From an uncultured Collinsella sp. (lineage in GTDB: Bacteria; Actinomycetota; Coriobacteriia; Coriobacteriales; Coriobacteriaceae): 7,278 bases of DNA. The notes beneath the pieces are model-generated. The model made no database searches. It was not told the origin of the DNA and saw nothing but the letters and a program-made list of their open reading frames with translations. The number at the start of each line of letters is the position of its first letter. The first letter of the stretch is position 1. Shown here one piece after another: positions 4,955-7,278 of this stretch. The translations under genes and the position numbers were made by a program. The DNA is taken from positions 1 through 7,278 of the forward strand of contig URWQ01000072.1 of assembly GCA_900551635.1 (NCBI GenBank), in the 5' to 3' direction.

Positions 4955-6723
4955 TCGGTCACGGAGTAGTCCGTGTAACCAGTTCCGAGATCGAGCGTCG
5001 CCGAGGCGCGTCCCCTCATCCGGTCCGCCTCGATCTTTACGTTCATCGTACAGGTCAGCGTCTTGGTCGCCCCGCCCCGCAGCACTACCGTCACTGTGGG
5101 GTTTAGGGTAATCGTCAGATCGTTCATAACCGGATAGGTCCCTTCCGCAACGACCTCGATGCCGCCCGATATTTTACTGAAGGAGAACGTAAAGCAGGAA
5201 ACGGTTTTGATTCCCGTGACAAAGGAGTCGAAGAAGGCGCTGTTGCCCTTTTCATCCGTCACGGTGATGCGGTAGGGATTCTCCCCGACGGCCTCGGGAC
5301 GAATACGCAGCGGGTAGGTGCCGTTCCCCGCCACCGTATAGCCCGTGACGGGCCCGATGTCATCCGTCAGGTTCCGGAACAGGGTCGGCGTACCTTCGAC
5401 CTGCACGGTATAAGTCCCGTCGTAATCGTCCTGCTCGACGGTGAAGTCCACACGGGCGCGGTCGAGCGCCGCCAGTTCGAACTTGTCCTGCGTGAAGGAT
5501 ACCCGCAGCGGCTCGCGGACATAGCTCGTCTGCAGCACCCGCTCGGCATGCAACCCTTTTTCGTCGGTCAGGACGAGGCGCAGCCGCACGTCGCCTTCCC
5601 GCTGCTGCGTGTAAGTGATATCAGCGGTTCTCTCCCCGTCGCCGGAGAGAAATGGATAAGGCACTCCGAAGAGGATCGGCTCGCCGTCCAGGGTAACATC
5701 GCCGTCGCCCTCTTCCCGCTCGCAGGTCAGGAAGCAGGTGCTCCGATCGTTGTTCGTGCTGACGACCCGGAACTGCGCCGTGGCGGTTCTGCCGGGCGCA
5801 TGACGTTCGGCGAAAGGCGTCACGGATACCTCGGTGGTCGAAACCCGCCAGTCCACGGGATTGCGTCCCAAAATCCGCGCCTCGATGCGGTAGACCCTAT
5901 TGCGGGCGATGTTGAAGTCCGAGGTGTTGTTCTCCCCCAGGTAGATGCGGTAGACGACGTGCAGGCCGTCCGCCTCGCCCTCGATCAGGATATAAGCGGC
6001 ATATTCCGGGGCATTGGCCTCGTTCTTCTGCTCCTGTCCCGGAATCGAGACGTTCTCGCCCTGCAGGTTCTCCGGGAGGTAGTAAACGGCGGAATAGCCG
6101 TCGCCGTCCGCCGGGAAGGCTTCCGTCGCGGCGCACTCCCCGTCTGCGGTGATGCGGCCCTCGCCGAAGAGCGCCGCGAAGCGCGGGACGTTGCACAGAC
6201 GTACGGAACGCACGGAGAGCGAATTTCTGAAATCGGCAGCCACCGTATAGCTGAAATCGACCTTCGCCACGGCCCGCACGAGTTCAATAGCGATCTGCGT
6301 CGTGCCGCGCACGGTAAACGTCCGCATGGCGGACATGGGAAGCGTTCCGGAGTCTGATCCGTCAGGGTTCCATGCGCTGCGCAGCGCCCGCACCTCGGCT
6401 TCGGGCAGCGGCCCGGTGTCCGTGCCGAGGTTGGCGACGGCATAGAGGGTGTATCGGCCGTCGGGAAGCTCCAGCGCGACAGTGCGCTGCGAGGCGGCGT
6501 AGACGTGCCGTGCCTGAGCATCGTTTGCCGGGAACAGGTAAAGGTTGATATCCTCGACGCGGCTCTCGTCCGCAACAGCCCGCGTGCCGGGCAGAGCGTC
6601 GCAGGAGAACGTGAAGGTCACATGCCGGGGGCCGTGTACGGCCGGAGTGCATACGGGCATCTCGTCCGAGCAGGAGCCGGCGAAAAGCAGCGTTCCCCAA
6701 AGGATATGGATGAGGGTTTTCAT
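4840..6723 (-). CDS. Bacteroidetes surface lipoprotein, DUF4906/fimbrillin-like with Ig-like repeats (3' end artificial)
   Basis: The frame gives 627 residues. A lipoprotein signal (MKTLIHILWGTLLFAGSC) has C18 as the lipidation site. S-D-E follows, which resembles the Bacteroidetes surface-export signal. Residues about 35-160 look like a fimbrillin-type domain. Residues about 150-290 carry DUF4906-like marks: AVAKVDFSY, VYYLPENLQG (213-222) and YLGENNTSDFNIARNRVYRI (261-280). Residues about 315-500 hold two Ig-like units, each ending in TDEKG (386-390 and 489-493), reminiscent of TraQ/DUF3872 repeats. A further strand-rich domain runs from about 505 to 603. Such proteins are anchored on the cell surface and are thought to form fimbriae or adhesins. 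The ATG follows AAAACC with no Shine-Dalgarno, normal for Bacteroidetes. Residues 604-627 read across the junction into actinobacterial DNA, so the natural C-terminus is missing. Confidence 0.75.
   Translation of the reverse strand: MKTLIHILWGTLLFAGSCSDEMPVCTPAVHGPRHVTFTFSCDALPGTRAVADESRVEDINLYLFPANDAQARHVYAASQRTVALELPDGRYTLYAVANLGTDTGPLPEAEVRALRSAWNPDGSDSGTLPMSAMRTFTVRGTTQIAIELVRAVAKVDFSYTVAADFRNSLSVRSVRLCNVPRFAALFGEGRITADGECAATEAFPADGDGYSAVYYLPENLQGENVSIPGQEQKNEANAPEYAAYILIEGEADGLHVVYRIYLGENNTSDFNIARNRVYRIEARILGRNPVDWRVSTTEVSVTPFAERHAPGRTATAQFRVVSTNNDRSTCFLTCEREEGDGDVTLDGEPILFGVPYPFLSGDGERTADITYTQQREGDVRLRLVLTDEKGLHAERVLQTSYVREPLRVSFTQDKFELAALDRARVDFTVEQDDYDGTYTVQVEGTPTLFRNLTDDIGPVTGYTVAGNGTYPLRIRPEAVGENPYRITVTDEKGNSAFFDSFVTGIKTVSCFTFSFSKISGGIEVVAEGTYPVMNDLTITLNPTVTVVLRGGATKTLTCTMNVKIEADRMRGRASATLDLGTGYTDYSVTDYEATFSRTASENGMPTTRLRPHSEDSACIAKRALAEG
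4900..4930. other. junction between Coriobacteriia-like and Bacteroidetes-like sequence (probable assembly chimera)
   Basis: Left of about 4915 the plus strand carries an actinobacterial gene with a ribosome binding site. To the right the minus strand carries a Bacteroidetes surface lipoprotein. Each protein looks natural up to about 4915 and then runs into what is the antisense of the other. A short inverted repeat, GGCAT (4910-4914) with ATGCC (4926-4930), sits at the spot. No integrase, transposase, attachment site or tRNA is seen that would explain real integration. Confidence 0.65.
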
Positions 6724-6727
6724 GGTT

Positions 6728-7278
6728 TTATCTGAAATAAGCGTAAATAACGGCGGGATCGTCGTCCGGGGAGAAACGGTACTGTTCCTCGTAGCTCAGA
6801 ACCCCGGTATGGTCGGCATTCCGGCACCAGCCCTCGAACAACCGGCCCGCATCGGGCTCGGCGACGAGCGTGCAGCCTTCGTCAGGACAATATATGAGCG
6901 AATACCATGAAGAGAGCGTCATGTCTTCGACCACACGTAGCGCATCGGGCGAGGCGACAGTGCCTTTCCCGTTGCTGCCGTCGAACCATTTGGTGTAGAC
7001 CCGAAGCAGGTGGGCGTAGCAGTACGGAAAACCGAACGAGGCGACCTCCCCGTAACGGTCGAGGATATGAACCCGGAACATAAAGCGGCACTCCTCGCGC
7101 GTGAAGGACGGCGGCCAGTAACGGATATCGTAGTCGTTCTCCGGGCCCCGGATCTCCATCGTCCTTGCAACGGCGCCCCATTGGCCCTCGAACCCGAAAT
7201 ACCGCACATCTCCGGTCTTCAGCTCCACGAAGGCTTCGACCCCGGCCTCTTCGTAGGCCCCGCCGAGCCGCAGCGTCA
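6728..7278 (-). CDS. partial Bacteroidetes surface protein with a C-terminal InlB-like B repeat
   Basis: The frame is open to the right edge of the window, so the N-terminus is missing; about 183 residues are visible. Near the edge the first readable residues are TLRLGGAYEEAGVEAFVELK. A GTG at 7228 is not convincing as a start, because the reading continues smoothly upstream. The last 55 residues (LIYCPDEGCTLVAEPDAGRL, then FEGWC, and a final strand ending AYFR) match the pattern of divergent InlB B repeats: a strand, a G-x-x-F-x-GW core and a closing strand before the stop. Such repeats occur at the ends of Bacteroidetes surface proteins, including fimbrillin-like ones. The middle part is aromatic-rich and not recognised. 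The stop codon lies 4 bases before the ATG of the DUF4906-like lipoprotein, so both are in one operon and likely serve one surface structure. Confidence 0.65.
   Translation of the reverse strand, partial: TLRLGGAYEEAGVEAFVELKTGDVRYFGFEGQWGAVARTMEIRGPENDYDIRYWPPSFTREECRFMFRVHILDRYGEVASFGFPYCYAHLLRVYTKWFDGSNGKGTVASPDALRVVEDMTLSSWYSLIYCPDEGCTLVAEPDAGRLFEGWCRNADHTGVLSYEEQYRFSPDDDPAVIYAYFR

Noticed and set aside
5548..6357. 269-residue plus-strand open frame
   Set aside because: Antisense of the DUF4906-like lipoprotein gene, with no ribosome binding signal or motif.
1..7278. CRISPR array, tRNA, rRNA, transposase or integrase
   Set aside because: No regularly spaced repeats, cloverleaf-like sequence or recombinase motifs were found on either strand.

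Overview
The window appears to join two unrelated bacterial genomes near position 4915. Positions 1 to about 4915 look like a high-GC gut actinobacterium of the Coriobacteriia (Collinsella-like; a judgement from codon style and gene types, not from a search). Positions from about 4915 to 7278 look like a Bacteroidetes, plausibly an Alistipes-type genome with GC-rich codons. This part has a lipoprotein with a C-S-D-E start, a DUF4906/fimbrillin-like architecture and no Shine-Dalgarno sequence. Both genes that meet at the seam lose their natural ends there, so an assembly chimera is the simplest explanation, ahead of real transfer.

Layout of the actinobacterial part. Positions 1-133 hold a nested palindrome or terminator. 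A type II toxin-antitoxin pair (PIN-domain toxin, RelB/DinJ-type antitoxin) runs leftward at 134-998 from an AT-rich, operator-like promoter region. A GntR/FCD regulator runs leftward at 1214-1945 and is followed by two hairpins, one of them a good terminator. It is divergent from a YeiH/UPF0324-family membrane exporter at 2109-3143, which it may control. A 266-base, strongly structured leader then precedes a Fis-type regulator at 3410-4627. That regulator has an NtrC-like ATPase core that has lost its Walker A lysine and shows no GAFTGA loop. A small, very basic protein starts at 4712 behind a good promoter and is cut at the seam.

Layout of the Bacteroidetes part. Two genes on the minus strand, 4 bases apart, form one operon. 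The upstream one is open at the window edge and ends in a divergent InlB-type B repeat. The downstream one is a large DUF4906-like surface lipoprotein with Ig-like or TraQ-like repeats. They probably encode fimbrial or cell-surface components. I see no CRISPR array, tRNA, rRNA, transposase or integrase. I do not see a clearly new multi-gene system. The most unusual items are the chimeric seam, the degenerate NtrC-like regulator and its structured leader.
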